Below, in pieces: positions 1 to 8,117 of a stretch of DNA of 32,967 nucleotides; position 1 is the stretch's first letter; each line of letters begins with the position of its first letter. The translations under genes were made by a program, and so were the position numbers. The notes under the pieces are model-generated. The model was not told the DNA's origin. It made no database searches and saw only the letters and a list, made by a program, of their open reading frames with translations. The stretch is from contig JAEEOM010000025.1 of NCBI GenBank assembly GCA_016284265.1, positions 1 through 32,967 of the forward strand. The letters are read 5' to 3'. This DNA is from Bacteroidales bacterium. GTDB taxonomy: Bacteria > Bacteroidota > Bacteroidia > Bacteroidales > UBA932.

Positions 1-50
1 TTGTCCACAGCGATTACCCGGCCTTCGTGTTCAATACGTTCCTTTGCCAT
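1..50 (-). CDS. 5' end of a truncated gene, possibly RseC-family protein
   Basis: An ATG at 50 on the minus strand opens a frame that stays open to the window edge and gives 16 residues, MAKERIEHEGRVIAVD. It starts 11 bases after the dnaB stop, so it looks like the next gene of the same run. The I-x-H-x-G-x-V pattern close to the start resembles the N-terminus of SoxR-reducing/RseC-type proteins of Bacteroidota, which normally precede the rnf electron-transport genes. That assignment rests on very few residues. The cysteine motif and the two membrane segments that would prove it lie outside the window. Confidence 0.4.
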   Translation of the reverse strand, partial: MAKERIEHEGRVIAVD

Positions 51-61
51 GACATGAATGA

Positions 62-1537
62 TTAGAGATCGAATTCGTCGTTCGGACTGAACATGTTCAT
101 CTTCGACTGCACCGTGGTGTAGGAAGCCGCCTGCGGTTCCGCATACGGCTGGTCGTTGTAGTCCACGAACTTGACTTCAGAAGCAAGGAAGCGCATCTTG
201 ACGTCGCAGACCTCGCCGTTGCGGTGCTTGGCGATAATCAGGTCGGTCTCGCCGGGGAAGCCGCCCTCATCCTGCACGCCCACGAATTCGGGACGGTGGA
301 TGAACATCACGATGTCCGCGTCCTGTTCGATGGCACCCGATTCGCGGAGGTCGCTCAGCTGCGGGCGCTTGTTTCCGCCGCGCGTCTCAACCGAACGGTT
401 GAGCTGTGACAGGGCGATGATCGGAACGTTGAGCTCCTTGGCGATGGCCTTCAGGGAACGGGAAATGGCAGCCACTTCCTGCTCGCGCATACCCTTGAGT
501 TCGGGCGGTCCGGTCATCAGCTGGAGATAGTCGATGATGATGAGTTTGACATGCTGCTTGTTGACCAGACGGCGCGCCTTGGAGCGGAATTCATAGATGG
601 AGAGCGACGGAGTGTCGTCAATCCACAGGGGTGCGCGCGACAGCTTGTTCAAGCCGTCGTGCAGCTGGCTCCATTCGGCCTGCGTCATCTTGCGGGCACC
701 GCGCAGTTTTTCGGAGGGTAGGCCCGTCTCGCTGACCATAATGCGGGTCACGAGCTGCGTATCAGGCATTTCGAGTGAGAAGAAGGCCACCGGAATATGA
801 TGGTCCACCACCATGTTGCGGGCCATGGTCAGCACGAAGGCAGTCTTACCGACGGACGGACGGGCCGCCAGGATGATCAGGTCGGCGGCCTGCCAGCCGA
901 ACGTCACCCGGTCGATGCCGGTGTAACCCGACGGGACACCGCTCAGGCCATCCTCCCGTTTCTGGTTGGTCTCGATCTGCTCGACCGCCCGGTTGATGAC
1001 CGACAGAATCGGCTTGGTCTCGTTGCGGACGTTGCGCTGGGCCAGGGTGAAGACCCGTTCCTCGGCGGTGTCGATCAGGTCGTCGACCGGCAGCGAATCG
1101 TCGAACGCGGCTTTCTGCACCTCATAAGAGATGGAGATCAGCTCCCGCTGCAGAAACTTCTGCAACAGCACCTTGGTATGGTATTCGACATGGGCAGCCG
1201 CACCGATCTTGGTGGAAAGCTGGCTCAGATAGGCCATGCCGCCCACTTCGTCGAGTTCGCCGCGTTTGGAAAGTTCGTCCGACACGGAGAAGATGTCGAC
1301 TGGGTCATTGCGGCTCGACAGCGTGGTAATCGCCTCGAAAATCTTCTTGTGGATATCCTTATAAAAACAGTCGGCCTGCAACTGGTCCAGGACGTCGGGC
1401 ACGACTTCCGGTTCCAGCAACAGGGCACCCAGCACCGCCTCCTCGATGTCGATGGCCTGCGGCGGTTTGCGACCGCCGAAATCCTCGGCGATCGCGTCCA
1501 GGTTCACGCGCTGCGGTCGTTTGTCGCTCTTGGCCAT
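62..1537 (-). CDS. dnaB: Replicative DNA helicase DnaB
   Basis: A 491-residue ring helicase that unwinds DNA ahead of the replisome and works with DnaG primase in the cytoplasm. The N-terminal DnaB domain covers roughly residues 25-130, and the RecA-like helicase core starts near residue 195. Walker A is ARPSVGKTAF at 225-234 and Walker B is IIIDYLQL at 333-340. The DLRESGAIEQDAD stretch at 396-408 is the conserved arginine-finger region of the family. Length is normal and no intein interrupts the ATPase motifs. The gene lies 12 bases downstream of the zinc-ribbon gene and 11 bases upstream of the truncated gene at the window edge, so it is probably co-transcribed with both. The start at MAKSDKRPQR fits the usual short N-terminal tail. 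Confidence 0.97.
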   Translation of the reverse strand: MAKSDKRPQRVNLDAIAEDFGGRKPPQAIDIEEAVLGALLLEPEVVPDVLDQLQADCFYKDIHKKIFEAITTLSSRNDPVDIFSVSDELSKRGELDEVGGMAYLSQLSTKIGAAAHVEYHTKVLLQKFLQRELISISYEVQKAAFDDSLPVDDLIDTAEERVFTLAQRNVRNETKPILSVINRAVEQIETNQKREDGLSGVPSGYTGIDRVTFGWQAADLIILAARPSVGKTAFVLTMARNMVVDHHIPVAFFSLEMPDTQLVTRIMVSETGLPSEKLRGARKMTQAEWSQLHDGLNKLSRAPLWIDDTPSLSIYEFRSKARRLVNKQHVKLIIIDYLQLMTGPPELKGMREQEVAAISRSLKAIAKELNVPIIALSQLNRSVETRGGNKRPQLSDLRESGAIEQDADIVMFIHRPEFVGVQDEGGFPGETDLIIAKHRNGEVCDVKMRFLASEVKFVDYNDQPYAEPQAASYTTVQSKMNMFSPNDEFDL

Positions 1538-1549
1538 CGCAGGGAGGTG

Positions 1550-2374
1550 CTAGTTCTCCTTCTCGAAAGCGGAACTGACCAGGATGCGTCCGCAATACTC
1601 GCAGACGATGATCTTCTTGCTCTCTTCGATGTCCAGCCGGCGCTGCGGAGGAATCTTGTTGAAGCAGCCGCCGCAGGCATCACGCCGTACGGTGACCACG
1701 GCCAACTTGTTGTGGGCGTTCGCCCGCACCTTGGTGTAGGCCACCATCATGCGCTCGTCGATCTGGCTCACGAGTTCCTCGCGCTCCTTGAGCAGCGCTT
1801 CCTCTTCCTTGGCGGTCTCCTCAACGATGGTGTCGAGTTCCTTCTTCTTCTCGACCAGGTCGCCTTCGCGGAGCGTCAGGGTCTGCTGGGCCTCCTCGAT
1901 GACTTCCTTTTTCTCGGAAATCAGGGCTTCGTTCTCCCGGATCTTCTTGGCAGCCACCTGCTGCTCCAGATCCTGGTACTCGATCTCCTTGGTGATGGAC
2001 TCGTACTCGCGGTTGTTCTTCACGTTGTCGCGCTGGGCGTCATACTTGGCGATCAGGTGCTTGCTCTCTTCGATGACGTGCCTGTGCTCGGCGTTGACTT
2101 TCTCAATCTCCTTGATCTCGGCCTTGGCGTTGGCGATGCGGGTCTGGAGTCCGGCAATCTCGTCTTCCAAATCCTGGACCTCCAGCGGCAGCTCGCCGCG
2201 GAGCAGGTAGATCTTGTCGATCTTGGTATCGGTCTGCTGGATGCGGTAGAGCGTATGGAGCTTCTGTTCCATGGCGATCGAATCGGTGTCGGCCATGTTC
2301 TTCTGCAGCGAAACAAAGGTTTCCCGCTGGTCGATCGGCGTGACGATCTTGTTTACCTTCTTTTTTGTAGCCAT
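1550..2374 (-). CDS. Coiled-coil C4-type zinc-ribbon protein (DUF164/CdsZ-like)
   Basis: A 274-residue protein made mostly of a long, charged, heptad-rich coiled coil (about residues 35-215). It ends in a zinc ribbon with two cysteine pairs, CGGC at 234-237 and CEYCG at 258-262. Residues 1-33 are a lysine-rich leader, and a second possible start is Met27. Proteins of this architecture are widespread and their biochemical role is poorly known; helix-bundle plus zinc-ribbon relatives have been linked to nucleic-acid or secretion-system partners. In Bacteroidota the gene regularly follows a Nif3 gene, as it does here with a 12-base gap, so the two probably act in a common process. No function beyond this can be read from the sequence. 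Confidence 0.85.
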   Translation of the reverse strand: MATKKKVNKIVTPIDQRETFVSLQKNMADTDSIAMEQKLHTLYRIQQTDTKIDKIYLLRGELPLEVQDLEDEIAGLQTRIANAKAEIKEIEKVNAEHRHVIEESKHLIAKYDAQRDNVKNNREYESITKEIEYQDLEQQVAAKKIRENEALISEKKEVIEEAQQTLTLREGDLVEKKKELDTIVEETAKEEEALLKEREELVSQIDERMMVAYTKVRANAHNKLAVVTVRRDACGGCFNKIPPQRRLDIEESKKIIVCEYCGRILVSSAFEKEN

Positions 2375-2386
2375 AGCTTGGTCTTG

Positions 2387-3148
2387 CTAGAAATAGTATA
2401 TCGGATTGTTATGATTCTGTGTTGCCGTGTAAACTGCAAAGGTAGGCATTTTTTTCTGAAGAACCGAAACGAACTTCTCGACAATCTCCACCTCGCTTTC
2501 CCAATGCCCGATGTCGAGAATCATCCGGCCTTGCGGGACAAAGAAATGATGGTACGACACGTCTCCCGTGACAAAGGCGTCGGCGCCGGCCTGGAAGGCC
2601 TTTTCCGCGAAAGAGGAGCCGGCACCGCAACTTGTGGCTACGCGGCATACCTCCTCAACCGGCGTGGAGCAGCGCAATACACGAAGTGCGAACCGCTCCT
2701 TGACCCATGCACAGAATGCCTCGCCGCTCATCGGGGCGGGCAGCAGGCCGATGAGACCCAGTCCGCTGTCGTCGAGCGGTTCCGGCTCGACCAGGCCCAA
2801 CCGCTCCGCCATCAAGGTGTTGACTCCGCCCGGAGCCTTGTCGGCGTTGGTATGGGCCGCATAGACGACAATGCCGTGCCGGATGGCCAGAATGACCGCC
2901 GACCCGACCGGATCGTCCGGATCAATACGCTTGAGCCCGCCGAAAATCAGCGGATGGTGCGTCACTACCATGTCCGCACCACGGGCGACCGCTTCCTCCA
3001 ACAAGGCGGGGGTACAGTCGAATCCCACCAGCACGGCGTGCACTTCGGCCTCCGGGCTGCCGATGCAGATTCCAGCGTTGTCCCAGGGTTCCTGGGACGG
3101 GAGCGGCGCGAATTCCTCCAGCGCAGCTGCGATTTCGCGGGCTTTCAT
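2387..3148 (-). CDS. Nif3-like dinuclear metal-center protein (short form)
   Basis: A 253-residue member of the Nif3/YbgI/YqfO family, often labelled GTP cyclohydrolase I type 2 although the reaction is not firmly established. Metal-binding residues are visible: the HH pair at 64-65 in VTHHPLIF, His99 and Asp103 in AAHTNAD, and His215 with Glu219 in DIGHWESE. These fit the two-metal site of the toroidal hexamer. The length matches the compact YbgI type. Many Bacteroidota and Gram-positive members are about 360 residues because a PII-like domain is inserted in the middle, and that insert is absent here. The gene starts 2 bases after the MerR stop and is followed after 12 bases by the zinc-ribbon gene. 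The C-terminal tail YTATQNHNNPIYYF is unusual. Confidence 0.9.
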   Translation of the reverse strand: MKAREIAAALEEFAPLPSQEPWDNAGICIGSPEAEVHAVLVGFDCTPALLEEAVARGADMVVTHHPLIFGGLKRIDPDDPVGSAVILAIRHGIVVYAAHTNADKAPGGVNTLMAERLGLVEPEPLDDSGLGLIGLLPAPMSGEAFCAWVKERFALRVLRCSTPVEEVCRVATSCGAGSSFAEKAFQAGADAFVTGDVSYHHFFVPQGRMILDIGHWESEVEIVEKFVSVLQKKMPTFAVYTATQNHNNPIYYF

Positions 3149-3150
3149 CT

Positions 3151-3471
3151 TCAGATACTGTCGTAGAGGTCCGACAATTGGGAACGGATGGCGTAGAGTT
3201 TCTCGACGATCTGGCGCTTGTGCTCCAGCCCGTCGCGGTTCTCGGCCAGTTTGCGGGCCACGCCGTCGAGCGTCAGGCCCTCGACCCTGGTGAGATAATG
3301 GATAAGCCGGATGTTCTCCAGGTCTTCCGGATGGAAGAGCCGGTTCCCCTTCGCATTGCGTTCCGGCTTGATGTAAAGGGGAAAGGTGTCCGACCAGAAG
3401 CGGATCGTGGAGACTTCCTCCCCGAGCAACCCGGCCACCTCACCGATTTTGTAGTATAGTTTGTCTGCCAT
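3151..3471 (-). CDS. MerR-family transcriptional regulator (short)
   Basis: A 106-residue protein with an N-terminal winged-helix DNA-binding domain. KIGEVAGLLGEEVSTIRFW (about 8-26) is the MerR helix-turn-helix, and GNRLFHPEDLENIRLIHYL is the wing and third helix. The C-terminal part is a short dimerization helix (about 75-106). There is no room for an effector domain and no cysteine for metal or redox sensing, so the signal it responds to is unknown. It lies between the second M23 gene (15-base gap) and nif3 (2-base gap), inside the run that begins at the alaS-divergent promoter. Such small MerR proteins beside M23 and Nif3 genes are common in Bacteroidota. The target could be the run itself, but no operator was identified. 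Confidence 0.88.
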   Translation of the reverse strand: MADKLYYKIGEVAGLLGEEVSTIRFWSDTFPLYIKPERNAKGNRLFHPEDLENIRLIHYLTRVEGLTLDGVARKLAENRDGLEHKRQIVEKLYAIRSQLSDLYDSI

Positions 3472-3486
3472 AAAACGGTACGTTTT

Positions 3487-4449
3487 TCAATCCATGGACT
3501 GCCCTGTCGTCAGGGCCACGATCATCATGTCGCGATAGGTCGCCGGAGCAAGTTCGGCGAAGAAATAGTTGACAGGATCCTGCGGGGTTCCGTCGCGCAG
3601 CACTTCATAGTGCAGGCACGGGGCAAAGCACGAGCCGGACTGCCCCACCGTGCCGATCACGGCGCCCTGCCGGAGCGACTGTCCGGTGGAGACCCGGATG
3701 TTGTCGAGGTGCGCATAGACGGTACGGAAGCCACCTTTATGCGCCACCGTCACCTGATTGCCCATCCCTTTTTCACTCCGCTCCACATGGACCACCTGTC
3801 CGTCGGCGCTGCAGCGTACCGGCGTACCCAACGGCGCCAGCAGGTCGATGCCCGTATGGTCGCGGATTGTCTTGTAGAAAGGATTGACCTTCTTGCCGAC
3901 CGAGGCGCCGGTCTGTACCGGCGAGAAAGAGAGAAGCGGCACCAGCGACGGAATCGACGTCGGGACAAGACCGCCACCCGAGAAGGCTGTATCAATCTCG
4001 GTCAGCTGGCGGCTGACCTGGGAAGCGGTGGATTCCATCCGCTTGACGAGGGCATACACATCCCACACCAGGTCACGTTCGTCCATTGCTTCCAGTTCTT
4101 CGACCGAACGCACCAGGGTATCCTGCGCTTCCAGGAGATAATTGGGCGGATCGGCATTGAAAAGGTCGCGGTAGATTTCCCGGTCGCGCTCCTGCAGGTG
4201 GCTGACGGCCCCCTCCAACAGGTCGAGGCGGGCAGAGAGTTCCATGTGCTCGGCCTCCAGCAACCGGCTCTCGCGTTCCAGCAGCCGTTCTCGTTCCGTG
4301 CTGAAAGCCAGGGCGAAGACCAGATAGAAGACCACTGCCGCCAACAGGGTGGCGAACAAGTACTTCACGATGCCCAGCAGCACCTCCTTCACGCCGGTCC
4401 GTTTCGGCTTGAAGGTTCCCGTCTCCTTATCGTACACGTATTTAACCAT
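3487..4449 (-). CDS. Membrane-anchored M23/LytM-fold protein with altered active site
   Basis: A 320-residue protein with a cytoplasmic N-terminus, one transmembrane helix (about 24-49), a periplasmic coiled coil (50-95), a helical region and a C-terminal LytM domain (about 185-300). Zinc ligands His198 and Asp202 (DHTGID), His247 (YAHL) and His280 are present. The first histidine of the usual HLHYE signature is Cys278 (PCLHYE). That histidine is the catalytic base in characterized M23 endopeptidases, so the domain may be inactive or a regulatory partner, as in EnvC-like activators; this is inference. The gene overlaps the stop of the preceding M23 gene by 8 bases, so the two are probably translationally coupled. 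The two proteins share the same layout (short N-terminal YVYD/YIFN motif, one helix, coiled coil, LytM), which points to an old duplication. Confidence 0.92.
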   Translation of the reverse strand: MVKYVYDKETGTFKPKRTGVKEVLLGIVKYLFATLLAAVVFYLVFALAFSTERERLLERESRLLEAEHMELSARLDLLEGAVSHLQERDREIYRDLFNADPPNYLLEAQDTLVRSVEELEAMDERDLVWDVYALVKRMESTASQVSRQLTEIDTAFSGGGLVPTSIPSLVPLLSFSPVQTGASVGKKVNPFYKTIRDHTGIDLLAPLGTPVRCSADGQVVHVERSEKGMGNQVTVAHKGGFRTVYAHLDNIRVSTGQSLRQGAVIGTVGQSGSCFAPCLHYEVLRDGTPQDPVNYFFAELAPATYRDMMIVALTTGQSMD

Positions 4450-5395
4450 TTCTCACCATCTTGCCGTACTCTTCCGGCGACACATCCGGATTGAGGAAAT
4501 TCCAGGGATTGACATGCTCGCCGCGGTAGAGCACCTCGTAGTGCAGGTGCGGGCCGGTGGAAAGGCCACTGCTGCCCAGGGTGCCGATGCGGTCACCACG
4601 GATGACCACCTGCCCTTCCGCCACGCGGATTTCCTGCAGATGGGCGTAGCGGGTCTTGTAGCCGAAACCGTGGTCGATCACGATCACGTTGCCGTAGCCC
4701 GAGAAATTGAATTCCGCCGACTCCACCACTCCGTCGCCCGTGGCATACACGGGCTGCCCGGCCGGCCCGGCCAGATCGACGCCTTCATGGAAAACGATTG
4801 TCTGCCGGATCGGATGGAACCGGGCTCCGAAAGGACTGGTCATCTGCACGTTCCGGGGATTGACCGGGTAAATGGAGGGGATGCAGGAGGCCATGTCGCC
4901 CGCCCGGCTGGAAAAGACCTTGACAGCATCGAAAGAGATCGACTGGACATACGCCTTGCGCAACAGCCGGTCCACCGCAAGGGCCGCGGCGGTCATTCCC
5001 TCCTGGTGATCCAGGCCCAGGAAGTCCGCGTAGCGGTCGTCTCCGCCCAACCCGGCCTCGCGTTCCTCGCGGGGAATCTCTGCCATACCGAAAACGGGCC
5101 GATAGACCAGGTTGTCCCGGAGTGACAGGTCGAGCAATACCTCGTCCTGCTTCTGGATGCGGCTGTCGAGCAGGGCCACCTCTTCGGCCAGGATGCGGTT
5201 GCGGTGTTCCAGCACCCGGACCTTGGGCGTGTCATAGCCCCAGACCTCAGTGCCGAGAAAGAAATAGAGCAGAAAGCAGGCGAGACCGGCCAGCAGCACG
5301 GCGCCTGTCTTGTAAAGGGCGGCCCGGGCCGACCGGCGGTCGATCTCGTACGATTGGGTCTGTTCGTTGAAAATATATTTTTTCTCGCCCGCCAT
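4442..5395 (-). CDS. Membrane-anchored M23-family peptidase
   Basis: A 317-residue peptidoglycan-endopeptidase-type protein: cytoplasmic leader, one transmembrane helix (about 28-50), coiled coil (about 58-90) and periplasmic LytM domain (about 180-300). All M23 signatures are intact: His203 and Asp207 (FHEGVD), His252 (YAHL) and His283/His285 (GPHLHYEV). It is therefore the catalytically competent member of the pair with the next gene, which has Cys in place of the first His. I chose the ATG at 5395; a TTG one codon upstream is possible. It is the first gene of the minus-strand run and faces alaS across 93 bases that contain back-to-back promoter boxes. The likely role is cell-wall remodelling during growth or division. 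Confidence 0.93.
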   Translation of the reverse strand: MAGEKKYIFNEQTQSYEIDRRSARAALYKTGAVLLAGLACFLLYFFLGTEVWGYDTPKVRVLEHRNRILAEEVALLDSRIQKQDEVLLDLSLRDNLVYRPVFGMAEIPREEREAGLGGDDRYADFLGLDHQEGMTAAALAVDRLLRKAYVQSISFDAVKVFSSRAGDMASCIPSIYPVNPRNVQMTSPFGARFHPIRQTIVFHEGVDLAGPAGQPVYATGDGVVESAEFNFSGYGNVIVIDHGFGYKTRYAHLQEIRVAEGQVVIRGDRIGTLGSSGLSTGPHLHYEVLYRGEHVNPWNFLNPDVSPEEYGKMVRNG

Positions 5396-5415
5396 CAACC
5401 GGAATCCGAAGATTA

Positions 5416-5423
5416 TATCTTTG
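5416..5423 (+). promoter_or_regulatory. Bacteroidota -7 box for alaS
   Basis: TATCTTTG matches the TAnnTTTG -7 element of the primary sigma factor of Bacteroidota and lies 65 bases before the alaS ATG. No TTG is present at the -33 distance, so the match is to the -7 box only. It directly abuts an opposite-facing -7 box for the M23 gene. Confidence 0.5.
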
Positions 5424-5431
5424 CAAAATTA
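5424..5431 (-). promoter_or_regulatory. Bacteroidota -7 box for the M23 / merR / nif3 / dnaB run
   Basis: On the minus strand TAATTTTG matches TAnnTTTG, 28 bases before the ATG at 5395. At 19 bases upstream the sequence is TTT, a degenerate -33. The box shares its edge with the alaS box at 5416-5423. Confidence 0.5.
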
Positions 5432-5488
5432 GGGAAAAATACCCGGAAAAAAACTATTTTTGTGCCAAATTACAACAATTACGCATCC

Positions 5489-8101
5489 ATGACAGTCAAA
5501 GAGATCAGGAAGACCTTCACGGACTTCTTCGCAACCAAGGGGCACATGATTGTGCCCTCCGCCCCGATGGTGGTCAAAAACGACCCCACGCTGATGTTTA
5601 CCAACGCCGGCATGAACCAGTTCAAGGATATTTTCCTAGGCAACGCACCGGCCGCGGCCAAGCGGGTGGCGGACAGTCAGAAATGCCTGCGGGTGAGCGG
5701 AAAGCACAACGATCTGGAGGAGGTCGGCCACGATACCTATCACCATACGATGTTCGAGATGCTCGGCAACTGGAGCTTCGGCGACTACTTCAAGAAAGAA
5801 GCCATCGACTGGGCCTGGGAACTGCTCACCGAGGTCTATAAACTGCCGAAAGACCGGCTCTACGCCACGGTTTTCGAAGGCTATGCGCCCGACGGCCTGG
5901 CGGCCGACGACGAGGCCCGCTCCTATTGGCGTCAGTATCTCCCCGACGACCGCATCCTCCCCGGCAACAAGCACGACAACTTCTGGGAAATGGGCGACAC
6001 CGGCCCCTGCGGTCCTTGCAGCGAAATCCACATCGACCTGCGTGACGACGCCGAACGCGCCGCCGTGCCGGGCGAAAAGATGGTCAATCAAGGACACCAC
6101 CTGGTCATCGAGATCTGGAACCTGGTTTTCATGCAGTTCAACCGCAAGGCCAACGGGTCGCTCGAACCGCTGCCCGCCAAGCATGTCGATACCGGCATGG
6201 GGCTGGAGCGCCTCTGCATGGCCATCCAGGGCAAGAAGAGCAACTACGACACCGACGTCTTCACCGGCATGATCGATGCCATCGCGCGCCTGAGCGGCGT
6301 GACCTATGAACCGGAGAGCCAGATCGGCGTGGCCATGCGCGTGATTGCCGACCACATCCGGGCCATCAGTTTCTCTATCACCGACGGACAGCTCCCGAGC
6401 AACGTGAAGGCCGGCTATGTCATCCGCCGCATCCTGCGCCGGGCCGTCCGCTACGGCTACACCTTCCTCGGCCTGAAGGAGCCTTTCCTCTGCCGCCTGG
6501 TCTCCCAGCTGATTGCCGACATGGGCGAAGCCTATCCTGAACTCGTGGCCCAGCAGGCCCTCGTGGAGAAGGTCATCAAAGAAGAGGAAGAGGCCTTCCT
6601 CCGCACGCTCGACAAAGGCATCCGCCTGATGGACAACATCCTGGAGAAGAGCCGGGAGAACCGGGTCATCGCCGGCGTGGACGCTTTCACGCTCTACGAC
6701 ACCTACGGCTTCCCGATCGACCTGACCGAACTGATTGCCGCCGAAAAAGGCTTTACCGTCGACATGGACGGTTTCAACGTGGAACTGGGCAAGCAGAAAG
6801 CGCGTGCCCGCAATGCCACGGCCGTCGAAAACGGCGACTGGACGGAACTGCAGCCCTTCACCGAATGCACCTTCCTGGGCTACGACCAGACCGAAGCCGA
6901 AGCGCAGTTGATGAAATACCGTACCGTCAAGGCCAAGAACAAGGAATTCCTCCAGCTCGTCTTCGACCGCACGCCGTTCTATGGCGAGATGGGCGGTGAG
7001 GTCGGTGACACGGGCACCCTCACCACGCCCGGCGGCGAGACCATCAAGATCCTCAACACCGTCAAGGAGAACAACCTGACCATCCACATTGCCGAACGTA
7101 TCCCCGCCGAGACCGAAGGAACCTTCCGGCTCACCGTGGACGCCGCCCGCCGGCAGAAGATCGCCAACAACCACACCTGCACCCACCTGCTGCACCAGGC
7201 ACTCCGTGAAATCCTGGGCACGCACGTCGAGCAGAAAGGCTCGTTCGTATGCGACCAGTACTTCCGCTTCGATTTCTCTCATTTCGAGCGGCTCGGCGAC
7301 GACAACATCGACCTTGTGGAACGCCGTGTCAACGCGCTGATCCGCGAGAACTTCCCGCTCTGCGAGAAGCGTGACGCCACGATGGATGAAGCGCGTGCCG
7401 AAGGTGCGATGGCGCTCTTCGGCGAGAAATACGGCGACCGTGTCCGCGTGGTCCGCTTCGGCGACAGCGTGGAACTGTGCGGCGGCTGCCATACCCGTGC
7501 CACCGGCACCATCGGCTTCTTCAAGATCACGGGCGAGTCGGCCATCGCGGCCGGTATCCGCCGCATCGAAGCCGTCACCGGCCTGGAGGCCGAGATGGTG
7601 GTCGATGTCATGGAAAACTCCCTGCGTGCCGCCAAGGCTTTCTTCAACAATGTGCCCGACCTGACCGGTGCCATCCGCAAGATGATCGACGAGAACGGCG
7701 AGTACAAGAAGAAGATGGAAGAGATCGTCCGCGAACGGACCGTCCTCCTGAAGCAGGACCTGCTGAGCAAGGCCCGCGAGGAGAACGGCCGCCGGCTGAT
7801 CGTCATCGACAGGAACCTCGATCCGCAGATGCTCCGCAATGCGGCCCTCATGCTGCAGAACGAGACGGAGAACCTCGCCATAGCCGCCGCCTACGAAGCC
7901 GGCGGCAAGCCGCAGTTGCTGCTGATGTACTCCGCCGACCTGGTGAAGGCCGGCAAGAACGCCCAGACCGACATCAAGGCGGCGGCCCGCTTCATCCAGG
8001 GCGGCGGCGGCGGACAGCCGGGCCTGGCCACCGCCGGTGGCAAGAATCTTGCTGGACTCAAGGACGCGCTCGAGCAGCTGACCATCTCCGCTTCGAAATA
8101 A
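5489..8101 (+). CDS. alaS: Alanyl-tRNA synthetase
   Basis: An 870-residue cytoplasmic enzyme that charges tRNA-Ala and clears Ser/Gly mischarging. The class II catalytic core begins at once ([19 protein letters not shown]), with the motif 2 region around [13 protein letters not shown] and [12 protein letters not shown]. The editing domain carries the zinc ligands of HTCTHLLH and CGGCH (the CxxxH spacing is kept although the usual Thr is Cys). The C-Ala domain ends with the glycine-rich [17 protein letters not shown] chose the ATG at 5489 because the synthetase homology starts there; the frame is open further upstream but that part overlaps the divergent M23 gene antisense. Length is normal for the family. 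The gene is followed after 16 bases by the lptF-fmt frame, which is probably co-transcribed. Confidence 0.97.
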   Translation: MTVKEIRKTFTDFFATKGHMIVPSAPMVVKNDPTLMFTNAGMNQFKDIFLGNAPAAAKRVADSQKCLRVSGKHNDLEEVGHDTYHHTMFEMLGNWSFGDYFKKEAIDWAWELLTEVYKLPKDRLYATVFEGYAPDGLAADDEARSYWRQYLPDDRILPGNKHDNFWEMGDTGPCGPCSEIHIDLRDDAERAAVPGEKMVNQGHHLVIEIWNLVFMQFNRKANGSLEPLPAKHVDTGMGLERLCMAIQGKKSNYDTDVFTGMIDAIARLSGVTYEPESQIGVAMRVIADHIRAISFSITDGQLPSNVKAGYVIRRILRRAVRYGYTFLGLKEPFLCRLVSQLIADMGEAYPELVAQQALVEKVIKEEEEAFLRTLDKGIRLMDNILEKSRENRVIAGVDAFTLYDTYGFPIDLTELIAAEKGFTVDMDGFNVELGKQKARARNATAVENGDWTELQPFTECTFLGYDQTEAEAQLMKYRTVKAKNKEFLQLVFDRTPFYGEMGGEVGDTGTLTTPGGETIKILNTVKENNLTIHIAERIPAETEGTFRLTVDAARRQKIANNHTCTHLLHQALREILGTHVEQKGSFVCDQYFRFDFSHFERLGDDNIDLVERRVNALIRENFPLCEKRDATMDEARAEGAMALFGEKYGDRVRVVRFGDSVELCGGCHTRATGTIGFFKITGESAIAAGIRRIEAVTGLEAEMVVDVMENSLRAAKAFFNNVPDLTGAIRKMIDENGEYKKKMEEIVRERTVLLKQDLLSKAREENGRRLIVIDRNLDPQMLRNAALMLQNETENLAIAAAYEAGGKPQLLLMYSADLVKAGKNAQTDIKAAARFIQGGGGGQPGLATAGGKNLAGLKDALEQLTISASK

Positions 8102-8117
8102 CTGAATCCGGTTTCGG

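Noticed and set aside
797-3166. A 789-codon plus-strand frame crossing dnaB, the zinc-ribbon gene and nif3
   Set aside because: It runs antisense through three well-identified genes and their junctions and shows no conserved motif.
5204-5488. A 95-codon upstream extension of alaS
   Set aside because: It overlaps the divergent M23 gene antisense and the promoter boxes; the synthetase family begins at the ATG at 5489.
5636-7492. A 618-codon minus-strand frame opposite alaS
   Set aside because: Antisense shadow of a clear alanyl-tRNA synthetase.
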